Assembly: GCF_000382405.1 (NCBI RefSeq)
Contig: NZ_KB908261.1
Span: 62,001 to 126,000 of the forward strand
From: Mycobacterium sp. 141
Lineage (GTDB): Bacteria > Actinomycetota > Actinomycetes > Mycobacteriales > Mycobacteriaceae
Reading direction: 5' to 3'
DNA: 64,000 nt
Shown here: piece by piece, positions 25,097 to 35,077 of the stretch
Layout: each line of letters opens with the position of its first letter
How positions within the stretch are numbered: position 1 is the stretch's first letter
The notes under the pieces: generated by a model
Told to the model about the DNA's origin: nothing
The model's input: the letters and a program-made list of their open reading frames with translations, nothing else
Database searches by the model: none
Made by a program: the position numbers and the translations under genes

Positions 25097-25558
25097 TCAG
25101 GACCGAGCGGCTTCAGGTACGACACTTTCTCGCACAGCAGCATCCGCCCCCCGCGCTAGCCATCGCCGGATCAACGATTCAACGGCCAGTTTCCCAGGGC
25201 CGATGAATACCAGGATGAACAGCGCCCAGCAGAACAGGGCCGACAATTCGCCATCGTTCTCGATAGGCCACAGCCCGTCCCCCTGATGCCTCCAGAAGTA
25301 GGCCACTGCCATGCTTCCCGAGCTGAGGAACGCAGCGGAACGCGTAAAAAGGCCCGCCATGATCAGCCCGCCACCGACCAACTGGATCATCGCGGCCCAC
25401 CATGACGGCGACGCCATGAAGCCTGGCGTGGAACCACCGTGGGGTTCGACCGGCCAGGCGAATAGCGTGGATACGCCGTGGAAGAAGAACAATAACCCAA
25501 TTGCGATACGGTAGGCGGCAATTGCCCACTGCGCCAATCTATCGACTGTTGTCGTCAC
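25097..25558 (-). CDS. DoxX-family membrane protein
   Basis: From the GTG at 25558 the protein has 153 residues with four predicted membrane spans: AIAAYRIAIGLLFFFHGVSTLF, WWAAMIQLVGGGLIMAGLFT, SAAFLSSGSMAVAYFW and LFCWALFILVFIGPGKLAV. The FHGVSTLF and ENDGELSALFCW segments are typical of DoxX proteins, which work with redox enzymes in oxidative-stress defence. The frame stays open to 25825, but that part overlaps an insertion-sequence scar and is not family-like. Confidence 0.85.
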   Translation of the reverse strand: MTTTVDRLAQWAIAAYRIAIGLLFFFHGVSTLFAWPVEPHGGSTPGFMASPSWWAAMIQLVGGGLIMAGLFTRSAAFLSSGSMAVAYFWRHQGDGLWPIENDGELSALFCWALFILVFIGPGKLAVESLIRRWLARGADAAVRESVVPEAARS

Positions 25559-25630
25559 TGCGTGATAATCACATGATTCACGACTCAGCGGTTGGCTAGC
25601 TTTCCGCGTAACGCCTGAGCTCACCGGCCA

Positions 25631-25778
25631 CTGACTCCGGCCGAGCCCACCGAGTTGGCGCGGTTGCGTAAGCGGGTCGCCGAGCAGGAGAAAGACAACG
25701 CGTTTCTGAAAAAGCCTCCGCGTACTTTGCCGCCAACGGACCGAAGTAGACCGGTTCGAGTTGATGGCCGCAGAGTAG
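25631..25778 (+). pseudogene. IS3-family transposase remnant (end of orfA, start of orfB)
   Basis: The forward strand encodes LTPAEPTELARLRKRVAEQEKDNAFLKK, the C-terminal leucine-zipper region of IS3-type OrfA proteins. After the KK codons the expected continuation is found one frame over (ASAYFAANGPK then a stop at 25747), so a frameshift is present. A few bases later RFELMAAE, a typical OrfB N terminus, is followed by a stop. Nothing else of OrfB or of the inverted repeats is left. It is a scar between the DoxX gene and a tRNA gene. Confidence 0.75.
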
Positions 25779-25859
25779 CCACAACTCAAAATGTTACGCG
25801 ATCCGTTACGCAGATCGTCACGCAACAGCGGATATGCTGCCTGAACTGCGAAAACTAAG

Positions 25860-25932
25860 TGGAGCTAAGGGGATTCGAACCCCTGACCCCCACACTGCCA
25901 GTGTGGTGCGCTACCAACTGCGCCATAGCCCC
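25860..25932 (-). tRNA. tRNA-Ala (GGC anticodon)
   Basis: The reverse strand folds as a complete tRNA. The acceptor stem GGGGCTA pairs with TAGCTCC (one G-T pair), the D arm GCGCAGTTGGTAGCGC is present, the anticodon loop is CTGGCAG with anticodon GGC, and the T arm has GGTTCGAATCC. CCA is not encoded. The gene lies beside the IS3 scar, a common landing area for mobile DNA. Confidence 0.96.
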
Positions 25933-25987
25933 GTTTATCGTGCTCCACGAAGTTACACCACGGCTACCCGCCATTCAAAATCGCTGG

Positions 25988-27301
25988 TCAAGGCGCCTCA
26001 CCACCGGCCTCTGGCCCCAGTGTGCGGGCCAGAGTGTGCTCGGTAGCTGGGATGTGGCGGGTCTCCGGGGCGAAGGTCCAGCCGAGAGCCGCCAGCAGCA
26101 GGATGGTGCCGCTGATGGCAAACGCCCCCGAGAACGACCAGTGCTGAGCGATGAGGCCCACCACCAGAGACCCGCCGATCGAGCCGACGTCGGACATCAT
26201 CTGGAAGGTCGCCACCGCGGTGCCACCGCGCGCCTTACTGCCGATGATGTCGGCCACCGCTGCCTGCTGCGGAGCCGTGAAAATCCCGGTGGAGAACCCT
26301 GCGATGAATGCGCTGACGAGAAACAGAGTCAACCCGTCGGTGAATCCGACTATCACGGTGGAAATGCCCGCCGCGGTCAACCCGATGATGAGCAGCACCC
26401 GCCGGCCGACCCGGTCGGACAGGTATCCGCTGGGGATGACAGCCGAGACGTTGCCGATCGCGAAGGTGGCCAGCGCCAAGCCGGCAACTCCGGCTCCCCG
26501 GTGGAACACCTCGGTGATGAACAGCGGCACGAGGGCAACCCGCAAGCCCAACGCCGACCACCCGGTGGCGAAGTTTGACAGCAGCGCTGCGCGATATGCG
26601 CGATTACGCAGTGCAGTCCGCACACCCACCTTGGGTCCGTCCTCAGGTGCCGGCGCGGCCAGCGACGAGTGCCGCAGGCTGATGAACACCACCGCCGCCG
26701 CGACGAGCAATGCGCCACCATAGATGACGAACGGTGCGCTGAGCCCAAGCCCGGCAGTGACGCTGCCCAGCACCGGCCCGCCGACCGAGCCGACGAGGAA
26801 CGCCGAGGAGAACATGCCGGCAACCCGGCCCCGGGCATCCTCCGGGCTGATCCGGATCATCAGTCCCAGCGCCGAGACGAAGAACATCGTCGAGCCGATT
26901 CCGCCGAGCGATCGGAACAACAGCAGCTGCCAGTAGGTCTGCGCGAACGCGCACGCACCTGTCGACAAGGCCACGATGAGCAGTCCGGCGACGTAGATCC
27001 GTCGCTCCCCCAGCCGCTGGATCAGCAGCCCACTGGCCGGCGCGAAGGCCAGCCGCATCAGCGCGAACGCGGTGACGACGAATGTCGCGGCGCTGATGCT
27101 GACCCCGAAGTGGCGGGCGTAGGCCGGGAGCACCGGTGCCACCACGCCGTAACCGAGCGCGATCACCGCATTGGCGGCGATCAGGACCCAGACTTCACCC
27201 GGGAGCTTGGGTTCGGTCTGACTCGATGCAGTCTGCTCCTCGCGTCCGCAGTGCTTCTTTTGCTCCTCGCGTCCGCAGTCACCCTCCGCGATAGAACTCA
27301 C
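25988..27301 (-). CDS. MFS multidrug-type transporter with a repeat-derived N-terminal tail
   Basis: The 437-residue protein has 12 predicted membrane spans (from about residue 37, [23 protein letters not shown]) and the MFS loop [10 protein letters not shown] in the second half, typical of proton-driven drug exporters (TetA/NorA-like). The first 30 residues (GREEQ repeated twice, 27 bp apart) come from a short DNA repeat and not from the transporter fold. The start ATG overlaps the stop of the phosphoglucomutase gene by four bases, so the two form an operon. The substrate is unknown. Confidence 0.87.
   Translation of the reverse strand: MSSIAEGDCGREEQKKHCGREEQTASSQTEPKLPGEVWVLIAANAVIALGYGVVAPVLPAYARHFGVSISAATFVVTAFALMRLAFAPASGLLIQRLGERRIYVAGLLIVALSTGACAFAQTYWQLLLFRSLGGIGSTMFFVSALGLMIRISPEDARGRVAGMFSSAFLVGSVGGPVLGSVTAGLGLSAPFVIYGGALLVAAAVVFISLRHSSLAAPAPEDGPKVGVRTALRNRAYRAALLSNFATGWSALGLRVALVPLFITEVFHRGAGVAGLALATFAIGNVSAVIPSGYLSDRVGRRVLLIIGLTAAGISTVIVGFTDGLTLFLVSAFIAGFSTGIFTAPQQAAVADIIGSKARGGTAVATFQMMSDVGSIGGSLVVGLIAQHWSFSGAFAISGTILLLAALGWTFAPETRHIPATEHTLARTLGPEAGGEAP
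27234..27278. repeat. Two copies of a short dispersed repeat (tgctcctcgcgtccgcag) inside the MFS gene
   Basis: The 18-bp unit occurs at 27234-27251 and 27261-27278, exact in both, with a 27-bp period that keeps the frame. On the coding strand it gives CGREEQ twice. Three near-identical copies (tgctcctcacgtccgc...) lie 8 kb away in the intergenic region at 35281-35366, so this is a dispersed element and not a local protein repeat. Confidence 0.9.
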
Positions 27302-28968
27302 CCAATGACTGTATTAACCAACTCCTTGGCGGCCTGCTGCACCTCCGCAAGATGCTCGGGCCCCTTGAACGACTCGGCGTAGATCTTGTACACGTCCTCG
27401 GTGCCCGATGGGCGGGCGGCAAACCAGGCGTTCTCCGTCGTCACCTTCAACCCGCCCAGCGGCGCTCCATTGCCCGGGGCTGCGGTCAGCTTGGCGGTGA
27501 TCGCCTCACCGGCCAGCTCCGTCGCAGTGACCTGATCAGGTGAGAGCTTGGCCAGCCGCGCCTTCTGCTCCCGGTCGGCGGGCGCGTCGATACGCGCATA
27601 CGTCGGCGCCCCGTACCGCTGCGCCAACTCGGCGTAGCGCTGTGACGGCGTTTTCCCCGTGACCGCCAGGATCTCCGAGGCCAGCAAAGCCATGACGATG
27701 CCGTCCTTGTCCGTCGTCCACGTCGATCCGTCGGTTCGCAGGAACGACGCACCGGCACTTTCCTCACCACCGAACCCGATGCTGCCGCTGATCAGACCGT
27801 CGACGAACCACTTGAACCCGACCGGAACCTCCACGAGTTTGCGTTCCAGCCCTGCGACCACCCGATCGATGATCGAGCTGCTCACCGCGGTCTTGCCGAC
27901 AGCGGTGGAGCCCGGCCAGTTCGGCCGGTGGGTGTAGAGATAGTCGATGGCCACCGCGAGGTAGTGATTCGGGTTGAGCAGGCCGCCGTCGGGAGTGACG
28001 ACGCCGTGCCGGTCGGCGTCGGCGTCATTACCGGTGGCGATCTGGTAGAGGCCGGGGTTGGAGCTCATTGTCCGAAGCAGCCCGGCCATCGCGTTGGGCG
28101 AGCTGCAGTCCATACGGATCTTGCCGTCGGTGTCCAGCGTCATGAACCGCCAGGTGGCATCCACCAGCGGATTGACCACGGTCAGATCCAGATTGTGCCG
28201 CTCGGCGATCGCACCCCAGTAGTCGACACTCGCCCCGCCCAGAGGATCGGCGCCGATGCGGATCCCCTCGGCACGGATCGCGTGCAGGTCCACGACGTTG
28301 GGCAGGTCCGCGACGTAGGCATCCATGTAGTCGTGGCGCTGAGCGCTCTGCAAGGCCCGGGTCAGCGGGATTCGCTTCACCGACGCTAGGCCTTCTCGCA
28401 GGATGTCGTTGGCGCGCTTGGCAATCACACTCGTCGCATCGGTGTCGGCCGGCCCGCCGTTGGGTGGGTTGTACTTGAACCCGCCGTCCCGAGGTGGGTT
28501 GTGTGACGGGGTGACGACGATGCCGTCGGCCAGGTCACCCGCACGCGAGGAGGATGAAGTACCCGCACGGCCCCGGTTGAAGGTCAGGATGGCATGGCTG
28601 ACCGCCGGGGTCGGGGTAAACCGATCAGCCGAATCGATCATCACCACAACATCGTTGGCGGCCAGCACCTCCAACGCCGAAGCCCACGCCGGCTCGGAGA
28701 GGGCATGCGTGTCACGCCCGATGAACAACGGCCCGGTGGTGCCTTGGGCAGCGCGGTATTCGACGATGGCCTGGGTGGTGGCCAGGATGTGATCCTCGTT
28801 GAACGCCGTGTCCAGACTCGAGCCCCGATGCCCGGACGTACCGAACGCCACCTGTTGCGCCACATCTTGTGGGTCGGGGTGCAGCGTGTAATACGCCGTC
28901 ACCACCTGCGCGACATCGATGAGATCCTCGGGTTGCGCCGGTTGTCCGGCACGGGGGTTGGCAGCCAT
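27298..28968 (-). CDS. pgm: Phosphoglucomutase, alpha-D-glucose phosphate-specific
   Basis: The enzyme interconverts glucose 1-phosphate and glucose 6-phosphate. From the ATG at 28968 it has 556 residues. Landmarks: [11 protein letters not shown] (N-terminal sugar-phosphate segment), the phosphoserine loop [22 protein letters not shown], metal loop [10 protein letters not shown], sugar-binding [12 protein letters not shown] and the C-terminal phosphate loop [16 protein letters not shown]. It matches the PGM subfamily found in Rv3068c. It is followed without gap by the MFS gene, and read divergently from the crcB pair 71 bp away. Confidence 0.95.
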   Translation of the reverse strand: MAANPRAGQPAQPEDLIDVAQVVTAYYTLHPDPQDVAQQVAFGTSGHRGSSLDTAFNEDHILATTQAIVEYRAAQGTTGPLFIGRDTHALSEPAWASALEVLAANDVVVMIDSADRFTPTPAVSHAILTFNRGRAGTSSSSRAGDLADGIVVTPSHNPPRDGGFKYNPPNGGPADTDATSVIAKRANDILREGLASVKRIPLTRALQSAQRHDYMDAYVADLPNVVDLHAIRAEGIRIGADPLGGASVDYWGAIAERHNLDLTVVNPLVDATWRFMTLDTDGKIRMDCSSPNAMAGLLRTMSSNPGLYQIATGNDADADRHGVVTPDGGLLNPNHYLAVAIDYLYTHRPNWPGSTAVGKTAVSSSIIDRVVAGLERKLVEVPVGFKWFVDGLISGSIGFGGEESAGASFLRTDGSTWTTDKDGIVMALLASEILAVTGKTPSQRYAELAQRYGAPTYARIDAPADREQKARLAKLSPDQVTATELAGEAITAKLTAAPGNGAPLGGLKVTTENAWFAARPSGTEDVYKIYAESFKGPEHLAEVQQAAKELVNTVIG

Positions 28969-29039
28969 GGTTGACGATTCTGCTACCAGAAGCACGTCGG
29001 TGTCTGCCGGTCGCCGAGTTGCCGCCATACTTTTACTTC

Positions 29040-29444
29040 ATGTTTGGCATGCGCGGCCAGATCGACCCTCGTGAGCTGGGCGCAGTGTTTGTCGGCGGCG
29101 CGCTGGGCACGGTGGCCCGGGCTGTCTTGGCCGACGTGGCTGCCCCCGCGCCCGGCCACTGGCCGTGGCCCACCTTCGTCGTCAACATCGTCGGGGCGTT
29201 CCTGCTCGGGTACTTCACCACGCGACTGCTGGAACGTCTACCGGTGTCGAGTTATCGCCGCCCGTTGCTGGGCACCGGCGTGTGCGGCGGTTTGACCACG
29301 TTCTCGACCATGCAGGTGGAAACCGTCCGGATGCTCGAAGCCGGGCAGTGGAGCCTCGCCGCGGGCTACACCGCGGCCAGCCTGGTACTCGGGTTGCTCG
29401 CGGTGGCGCTGGCCACGGCACTGGTTCGACGGGCGCGCGTGTGA
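29040..29444 (+). CDS. crcB: Fluoride channel subunit CrcB/Fluc (first)
   Basis: The protein has 134 residues from the ATG at 29040, with four membrane spans. Fluc hallmarks are present: [12 protein letters not shown], the pore-lining [15 protein letters not shown] and [15 protein letters not shown] with the phenylalanine and threonine track. Its stop overlaps the next start (GTGA). Two adjacent crcB genes usually make a dual-topology heterodimer exporting fluoride. I looked for a crcB-type fluoride riboswitch in the 71-bp leader and saw none. Confidence 0.92.
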   Translation: MFGMRGQIDPRELGAVFVGGALGTVARAVLADVAAPAPGHWPWPTFVVNIVGAFLLGYFTTRLLERLPVSSYRRPLLGTGVCGGLTTFSTMQVETVRMLEAGQWSLAAGYTAASLVLGLLAVALATALVRRARV

Positions 29445-29809
29445 CGACCCTGGCGATATGGACAGGAGTGGTGCTGCTCGGCGGGGCCGGTGCGGTGTCG
29501 CGGTTTCTGGTCGATCGGGCGGTCTCGGCGCGTCACAGCCGCGGGTTCCCGTTCGGCACGCTGGTGGTGAACCTCAGTGGCGCGCTGCTACTGGGATTTT
29601 TCGGCGGGCTGGCATTGAGCCCGCATCTCGCGCTGCTGGCCGGCACGGCCTTCGTCGGGTCGTACACCACGTTCTCGACGTGGATGTTGGAAACGCAGCG
29701 GTTGGGTGAAGAACGCCGCCTCTGGCCGGCAGCGGCCAATATCGTGGTCAGCGTGGTTCTGGGCCTGACGATGGCGGGATTGGGGATATGGATCGGGGCC
29801 CAGCTGTGA
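29441..29809 (+). CDS. crcB: Fluoride channel subunit CrcB/Fluc (second)
   Basis: The 122-residue partner of the preceding subunit starts at GTG 29441 inside the previous stop. It has four membrane spans, [32 protein letters not shown] and [18 protein letters not shown], again with the TTFST pore motif. Positive charges near the ends differ from the first subunit, as expected when the two insert in opposite orientations. Its stop overlaps the DUF190 start. Confidence 0.92.
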   Translation: MTTLAIWTGVVLLGGAGAVSRFLVDRAVSARHSRGFPFGTLVVNLSGALLLGFFGGLALSPHLALLAGTAFVGSYTTFSTWMLETQRLGEERRLWPAAANIVVSVVLGLTMAGLGIWIGAQL

Positions 29810-30882
29810 GCGAGCACGCTGCGGACTACCTCAAGCTCACCGCCTATTTCGCCGAACGGATGCGCCACGGCCACCGGTTCGCTGCTGATGCCCTGTTCGA
29901 CCTCTACGGCAGCAACGATGTCGCCACCAGCGTGATGATGCGCGGGATCGCCAGTTTCGGTCCGCACCATCACTTGCGCAGCGACGAGACGTTGAGCATG
30001 TCGGAAGACCCTCCGGTGGTCGTCGCGGCGGTGGACGTCGCCGACAAGATGGCGGCCCTGGCCGAACAGACCGTGACATTGACCACCCGCGGTCTCATCA
30101 CGCTGGAACGTGCGCAACTGGTCAGGCGTGGCAGCCCGGCACCGACTATCCCCGAAACGGCCAAGCTGACGGTCTATGTGGGGCGGCATCACCGCGTGAG
30201 CGGCGCGCCGGCCTACCGTGCGGTCTGCGCCGCCCTCCACCAGCACGGCTTCGCCGGAGCCACAGTGCTTCTCGGGGTCGACGGGACTGCACACGGGCAG
30301 CGTCGCCGGGGCCGTTTCTTCAGCAACAACTCCGACGTCCCGATCATGATCATGGCGATCGGCACCCGGGAGCAGGTCGCGGCGGCACTGGGTGAGCTCG
30401 ACGATCTCCTCGATGAGCCACTGCTGACCGTCGAGCGGGCACAACTGTGTAAGAGCGGCGGTGAGCTGCTCACCCGCCCGCTTACCCTGCCCGCCACCGA
30501 CACCGATGGCCGGCCGCTATGGCAGAAACTGATGATCCACACCTCCGAGGCCACGCTGCACGATGGCGTACCGATTCACCGGGCCATCGTGCGTCGACTC
30601 CTGCAGTCGGGCGTCAGCCGCGGAGCGACCGTGCTACGCGGCGTATGGGGATACAGCGGCAGCCGGGAACCTCATGGAGACAAGCTCTTCCAGATCGGCC
30701 GCCAGGTGCCCGTGACGACGATCGTGGTCGATACCTCGGACCGGATCGCCGCGGCCTTCGACACGGTGGACGAGCTCACCGACGGCCACGGGCTGATCAG
30801 CGCCGAGATGGTGCCAGCCGCGGTGGTGGTCGACGACGGGGTGCGCTACGGCAGCACAGACTTGGCTCGACACTACTACTAG
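29806..30882 (+). CDS. DUF190 protein, tandem domains, third gene of the fluoride operon
   Basis: The protein has 358 residues from the GTG at 29806 (GTGA overlap with crcB). It contains three DUF190-like alpha/beta units: residues about 10-110 (LKLTAYFAERMRHG...), 118-220 (AKLTVYVGRHHRVSGAPAYRAV...GATVLLGVDG) and 235-345 (QKLMIHTSEATLHDGVPIHRAIVRRLLQSG...GATVLRGVWGY). The domain resembles PII-like regulators and is often encoded beside crcB, so a soluble partner or regulator of the channel is plausible. An IdeR box for the next operon begins six bases after its stop. Confidence 0.88.
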   Translation: MSEHAADYLKLTAYFAERMRHGHRFAADALFDLYGSNDVATSVMMRGIASFGPHHHLRSDETLSMSEDPPVVVAAVDVADKMAALAEQTVTLTTRGLITLERAQLVRRGSPAPTIPETAKLTVYVGRHHRVSGAPAYRAVCAALHQHGFAGATVLLGVDGTAHGQRRRGRFFSNNSDVPIMIMAIGTREQVAAALGELDDLLDEPLLTVERAQLCKSGGELLTRPLTLPATDTDGRPLWQKLMIHTSEATLHDGVPIHRAIVRRLLQSGVSRGATVLRGVWGYSGSREPHGDKLFQIGRQVPVTTIVVDTSDRIAAAFDTVDELTDGHGLISAEMVPAAVVVDDGVRYGSTDLARHYY

Positions 30883-30887
30883 CCACA

Positions 30888-30906
30888 GGAGGTAAGCCTA
30901 GCCTCC
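30888..30906. promoter_or_regulatory. IdeR box upstream of mbtL
   Basis: The sequence ggaggtaagcctagcctcc matches the iron box TWAGGTWAGSCTWACCTWA at 14 of 19 positions, with AGGTAAGCCTA intact. It ends 29 bp before the mbtL start. IdeR with iron would bind here and repress, as for the M. tuberculosis mbt genes. Confidence 0.7.
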
Positions 30907-30935
30907 CCTTACTGGCCGGTGTACCGTCGCACCCC

Positions 30936-31205
30936 ATGCAACCGACTACGCCTGATGCCGTGAGTGCTGCCCTCACCGAAATCCTGCGCGACGACATGAA
31001 CGTCGATATCCGACGGGTGACCCGGGAATCCCGGCTCATCGATGACGCCGGTCTGGACTCGGTGGCATTCGCGGTCGGAATGGTCGCAATCGAGGACAAG
31101 CTCGGGGTGGCCCTGTCCGAAGAGGACCTGCTGGGCTGCGACACCGTCGGCGACCTGGAAGCCGCGATCCTGGCCAAGGTGCCTGCAGCTCAGAGCAACC
31201 AGTGA
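30936..31205 (+). CDS. mbtL: Mycobactin acyl carrier protein MbtL
   Basis: The 89-residue acyl carrier protein has the phosphopantetheine site [19 protein letters not shown] (Ser about residue 42). It carries the fatty acyl chain that will be placed on the mycobactin lysine. Start at the ATG at 30936, which lies 29 bp after the IdeR box; a longer frame upstream overlaps the DUF190 gene and is not family-like. The stop overlaps the mbtM start (GTGA). Confidence 0.92.
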   Translation: MQPTTPDAVSAALTEILRDDMNVDIRRVTRESRLIDDAGLDSVAFAVGMVAIEDKLGVALSEEDLLGCDTVGDLEAAILAKVPAAQSNQ

Positions 31206-32782
31206 GCACACTCGCTGCGGCGCTGTCGAGGTCAATGACCACGACGAGCGCCGATCTTGTCGTCTTCGACCCCGAAACCCGTACCTGGGCGCGTCATCCG
31301 TGGAGTCAGGTCCACGACCGTGCCGAGAACGTTGCCGAACGCATCGGCGAAGACGGCTCCCGCGCGATCGGATTGGTCGGCGAGCCGACCGTCGAGTTCG
31401 TCGCCGCGGTTGTGGGAGCAGTCATGGTCGGCGCGGCCGTCTCGATCCTGCCCGGCCCGGTACGTGGCGCGGACTCCCAGCAGTGGGCGCAGTCCACGGT
31501 GAGGCGGTTCATCGGTATCGGCGTGGACACCGTGTTCAGCCACGGCAGCGACCTGGAACAACTGCGGGCGGTCCCGGCTGGGCTCAATATGTACGACGAT
31601 GTGGCGGTCGCTCACGCGCGGCGTTCGACCACCTGGCGCATCTCGACGCAGCCCACCGATATCGCGGTGCTGCAGGGCACCGCCGGGTCGACCGGCGCAC
31701 CGCGCACCGCGCAGATCTCCTCGGCCGCCATACTGGCCAACCTACGCGGCCTCAGCGAGCGAATCAGCCTGTCCGACAACGATATTGGTTGCTCCTGGCT
31801 GCCGCTCTACCACGACATGGGGCTGACGTTCCTGTTGGCCACAGCCGTCGGCGGAATCGAGGCGTGGCAGGCGCCGACCACCGCCTTCGCAGCGTCCCCG
31901 TTCAGCTGGCTGAACTGGCTCTCCGACAGCCGAGCGACCTTGACCGCAGCACCGAACCTGGCCTACGGCCTCATCGGCAAATACGCGAGCCGGCTGCAGG
32001 ACCTCGACCTGTCGACCCTGCGATTCGCCCTCAACGGCGGCGAACCAGTCGACTGTGACGGCACCCAGCGGTTCGGCGCCGAGATGATCCGCTTCGGCTT
32101 CGACCCCGGCGCCCTCTGCCCGTCCTACGGCCTGGCCGAATCATCCTGTGCGGTAACGGTTCCGACGCCCGGTACCGGCATCATGGTCGATGAGATCACG
32201 GTCGAGACCGACGCGGGTGCCGGCATCCGCCGCCAAGCGGTGCTCGGCGAGCCGATCCCCGGCATGCAGGTACGGTTGCGGCCCAGTGAGCACAACGCCG
32301 GAATCTTGGATCGCGAGGTCGGCGAGATCGAGATCCGCGGCGCGTCGATGATGTCGGGATACCTGGGTCAGGAGCCACACGACAGCGAAACCTGGTTCCC
32401 CACTGGCGATTTAGGCTATCTGGTCGACGGTGGGCTGGTCGTGTGCGGCCGCGCCAAGGAACTGATCACCGTAGCCGGACGCAACATCTTCCCCACCGAG
32501 ATCGAGCAGGTTGCCGCACGGGTCAACGGAGTTCGCGAGGGCGCCGTAGTGGCCGTCAGCACCGATGAGCGCGCCGCGCGTCCCGGATTGGTCATCGCCG
32601 CAGAGTTCCGGGGCGGCGACGAATCTGCCGCCCGTAGTGAAGTGGTCCAGCGCGTGGCATCCGAATGCGGTGTGGTGCCCGCCGATGTGGTGTTCCTGGC
32701 ACCGGGCTCGCTGCCCAGAACCTCCTCAGGCAAACTGCGCCGCCTGGAAGTCAAACACAACCTGGAGACAGTGAAGGCATGA
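31202..32782 (+). CDS. mbtM: Acyl-ACP ligase MbtM (FadD33)
   Basis: This 526-residue adenylate-forming enzyme activates a fatty acid with ATP and loads it on MbtL. The phosphate loop is [12 protein letters not shown] (about 158-169), the adenine motif appears as [11 protein letters not shown], the hinge region carries [22 protein letters not shown], and the catalytic C-terminal Lys lies in [11 protein letters not shown]. The gene order mbtL-mbtM-mbtN matches Rv1344-Rv1346. Start and stop overlap the neighbours by four bases each. Confidence 0.94.
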   Translation: MSTLAAALSRSMTTTSADLVVFDPETRTWARHPWSQVHDRAENVAERIGEDGSRAIGLVGEPTVEFVAAVVGAVMVGAAVSILPGPVRGADSQQWAQSTVRRFIGIGVDTVFSHGSDLEQLRAVPAGLNMYDDVAVAHARRSTTWRISTQPTDIAVLQGTAGSTGAPRTAQISSAAILANLRGLSERISLSDNDIGCSWLPLYHDMGLTFLLATAVGGIEAWQAPTTAFAASPFSWLNWLSDSRATLTAAPNLAYGLIGKYASRLQDLDLSTLRFALNGGEPVDCDGTQRFGAEMIRFGFDPGALCPSYGLAESSCAVTVPTPGTGIMVDEITVETDAGAGIRRQAVLGEPIPGMQVRLRPSEHNAGILDREVGEIEIRGASMMSGYLGQEPHDSETWFPTGDLGYLVDGGLVVCGRAKELITVAGRNIFPTEIEQVAARVNGVREGAVVAVSTDERAARPGLVIAAEFRGGDESAARSEVVQRVASECGVVPADVVFLAPGSLPRTSSGKLRRLEVKHNLETVKA

Positions 32783-33954
32783 CAGTAACTGAAGCGGAGA
32801 CCACGGCAGCAACCACAACCGTCGACGAATACCGCAAGCTGGTCGCCGGCGTATTCGATGAGCGGGTGAAGGCTTGGACGGCTGAAGCTGAAGAGACTGA
32901 ACGCTTCCCACGTCAGCTCATCGAGCACCTCGGGCGTTCGGGAGTGTTCACCGAGAAGTGGGGCGACGGACAGCAGCCAGACATGGCCAAGCTTTTCGAA
33001 CTGGCGTTTGCCTTGGGCCGAACGGGGTCAGCGGGCATCGGAGTGGGTGTGAGCCTGCATGATTCGGCGATTGCCCTCCTGCGCCGGTTCGGCAAGTCGG
33101 ACTATCTGCGCGCCATCTGCGAACAGGCGGTCCGCGGCGAAGCAGTGCTGTGCATCGGCGCGTCCGAGGAATCCGGCGGCTCGGACCTACAGATCGTGGA
33201 AACCGAAGTCCGCACGGCCCGCGACGGGTTCGAGGTCAAGGGCATCAAGAAATTCGTGTCGCTGTCCCCGATCGCCGACCACATCATGGTGGTGGCCCGC
33301 AGCGTCGACCATGACCCGACCAGCCGACACGGCAACGTCGTCGTCATCGCCGTCCCGACCAGCCAGGTCGAGGTACAGACGCCCTACCGCAAGGTCGGCG
33401 CGGGCCCCCTGGACACCGCGGCCGTACACATCGACACCTGGGTACCCGCGGACGCACTTGTGGCGCGCGCAGGGACCGGCTTGGCGGCGATCTCGTGGGG
33501 CCTGGCCCACGAACGGATGTCCATCGCCGGGCAGGTGGCCTCCGGAGCACAGCGCGTCATCGGAATCACGTTGGCGCGCATGATGAAACGCCGCCAGTTC
33601 GGTCACACCCTCTACGAACATCAGGCGTTGCGGATGCGAATCGCTGATCTGCAGGCCCGCGTGGACATGCTGCGTTACAGCCTCGCGGGTATCGCAGCTC
33701 AGGGCAAGCTGGATCTGCGTGCCGCTGCCGCGATCAAGGTGACCGCTGCCCGTCTGGGGGAAGAGGTGCTCTCGGAGTGCATGCACATCTTCGGTGGCTC
33801 GGGCTATCTGGTCGACGAGACGCCATTGGGCAAATGGTGGCGGGACATGAAGCTGGCCCGCGTCGGCGGTGGCACTGACGAGGTGCTCTGGGAGTTGGTG
33901 GCCGCAGCCATGAAGCCCGACTACGACGGCTACGCCGAATTCGGCCAGGACTGA
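32779..33954 (+). CDS. mbtN: Acyl-ACP dehydrogenase MbtN (FadE14)
   Basis: This 391-residue acyl-CoA-dehydrogenase-fold flavoprotein introduces the double bond into the mycobactin acyl chain while bound to MbtL. Landmarks: [18 protein letters not shown] (FAD region), [18 protein letters not shown], and [37 protein letters not shown] with the C-terminal FAD-binding segment. The ATG at 32779 overlaps the mbtM stop. It ends tail to tail with mbtK. Confidence 0.93.
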   Translation: MTVTEAETTAATTTVDEYRKLVAGVFDERVKAWTAEAEETERFPRQLIEHLGRSGVFTEKWGDGQQPDMAKLFELAFALGRTGSAGIGVGVSLHDSAIALLRRFGKSDYLRAICEQAVRGEAVLCIGASEESGGSDLQIVETEVRTARDGFEVKGIKKFVSLSPIADHIMVVARSVDHDPTSRHGNVVVIAVPTSQVEVQTPYRKVGAGPLDTAAVHIDTWVPADALVARAGTGLAAISWGLAHERMSIAGQVASGAQRVIGITLARMMKRRQFGHTLYEHQALRMRIADLQARVDMLRYSLAGIAAQGKLDLRAAAAIKVTAARLGEEVLSECMHIFGGSGYLVDETPLGKWWRDMKLARVGGGTDEVLWELVAAAMKPDYDGYAEFGQD

Positions 33955-34008
33955 GGCAGACCCGAACCCGAAAGTGGGCCGTTCACACCGTGAGCGGTCA
34001 ACTGTGGG

Positions 34009-34632
34009 CTACGAACGGGGTACATCCTGCGGTGTGCGGGGCAGCGCGTAGAGCGCCATACGCCGGTTGGACATGTCGTGCTCACCGAGAAAGGCGCATC
34101 CCGCCCACTCACAGAGCCGGCGCGCACCGGTATTGCGATGGTCCGGGTCGAACATGATGCGCCTGCATCCCGGTTCGAGCTCGAACACGCTGGCCACGAC
34201 GCGCGGCAGCATGAACGCCGCGATGCCGCGATTGACATACCTGAGGTCGGCGATCGCGGCGTGGATGCCGATGTCGTCGGGCTCGGCGGCGTAGCGGGGT
34301 GCGATCGAATCCTTCGCGGCCCGGTACAGCTCGATATAGCCGACCGCTTCACCCTTGAAGCTACCGATGAACGGTCGGGAGTATTGGCCGTCGAGCTGCG
34401 CCTGCAGATAGCGCCGCCAGCGTGCCGGCGTCCACTCGTATTCCCATGCCTCGACCAGATGAGGACGGTTCATCCACTCAGACACCATCTCGGCGTCGAT
34501 CTGCGGGTCGGCCAGCCGAATCGCATAGGGTTCGGCCACGATCGGAGTGGGCGGCGCCGGCACGGCCCGGACGACGTCGGATATGTCGGTCAGTTCGCGC
34601 TTGAGTACGGGCGCATCGTCGATCTCGGTCAT
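34009..34632 (-). CDS. mbtK: Mycobactin lysine N-acyltransferase MbtK
   Basis: The GNAT-fold enzyme of the siderophore IucB branch transfers the acyl chain from MbtL to the N6 of lysine. The 207-residue protein has [54 protein letters not shown] and [30 protein letters not shown], all typical of the Rv1347c family. Its own IdeR-like box lies 26 bp upstream. In M. tuberculosis irtA and irtB come next; here a DUF488 gene follows. Confidence 0.94.
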   Translation of the reverse strand: MTEIDDAPVLKRELTDISDVVRAVPAPPTPIVAEPYAIRLADPQIDAEMVSEWMNRPHLVEAWEYEWTPARWRRYLQAQLDGQYSRPFIGSFKGEAVGYIELYRAAKDSIAPRYAAEPDDIGIHAAIADLRYVNRGIAAFMLPRVVASVFELEPGCRRIMFDPDHRNTGARRLCEWAGCAFLGEHDMSNRRMALYALPRTPQDVPRS

Positions 34633-34657
34633 TGATCGGCCAGCCTACCTCAGCAAG

Positions 34658-34676
34658 TGAGGGTAGGTTTACCTAC
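34658..34676. promoter_or_regulatory. IdeR box upstream of mbtK
   Basis: The sequence tgagggtaggtttacctac matches the iron box TWAGGTWAGSCTWACCTWA at 14 of 19 positions. It lies 26 bp before the mbtK start on the reverse strand, so both strands of the locus carry an iron box. Confidence 0.65.
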
Positions 34677-34686
34677 GTTCTGACGG

Positions 34687-35058
34687 TCACGGCAGCAGCT
34701 TCGCCAACACCACGGCTTGGCTCAGTTCCAGCTCCCGCGTCGCCGTCACCAACGTGACCGGGCCATCGCGCACCATCGCCCGGAGCTCATCCAGCGCCTC
34801 GGCAGCCGGGGAGGTCTCCAACTCCGCGGTGTAGCGTGCGGCGAACTCGTCGAACCGCTCGGCCCGGTGGTCGTACCAGTGCCGCAGCTCGGCGGACGGC
34901 GCAACAGCGGGCAACCACCGCCCGACCCTGGGATCGGTCTTACGGATTCCCCTCGGCCACAACCGGTCCACAAGGACCCGCTGCCCGTCGGCAGAATCGG
35001 GCTGCTCGTACACCCGCGCCAGCCGCACCTGCGGCTCGTTAGCCTTGAGTTCAGCCAT
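34687..35058 (-). CDS. DUF488 protein
   Basis: The protein is 123 residues from the ATG at 35058. Core motifs VRLARVYEQPDSADGQRVLVDRLWPRGI and LRHWYDHRAERFDEFAARYTAEL are those of the short DUF488 group (YeaO-like). DUF488 proteins have an uncertain role. The frame is open much further upstream, but the longer N terminus overlaps the divergent small gene. It converges with nothing and is 10 bp past the mbtK iron box. Confidence 0.85.
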   Translation of the reverse strand: MAELKANEPQVRLARVYEQPDSADGQRVLVDRLWPRGIRKTDPRVGRWLPAVAPSAELRHWYDHRAERFDEFAARYTAELETSPAAEALDELRAMVRDGPVTLVTATRELELSQAVVLAKLLP

Positions 35059-35077
35059 CAAGTGAAATGCTAGGCCG

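Noticed and set aside
25559..25825. N-terminal extension of the DoxX frame
   Set aside because: This part runs antisense through an IS3 scar and is not DoxX-like. A GTG at 25558 starts the real domain.
28971..29039. Fluoride riboswitch before crcB
   Set aside because: The 71-bp leader lacks the conserved crcB-motif pattern, and I could not fold its pseudoknot.
34633..34657. Second iron box beside mbtK (agcctacctca)
   Set aside because: One base is missing compared with the consensus spacing, and the other half is absent.
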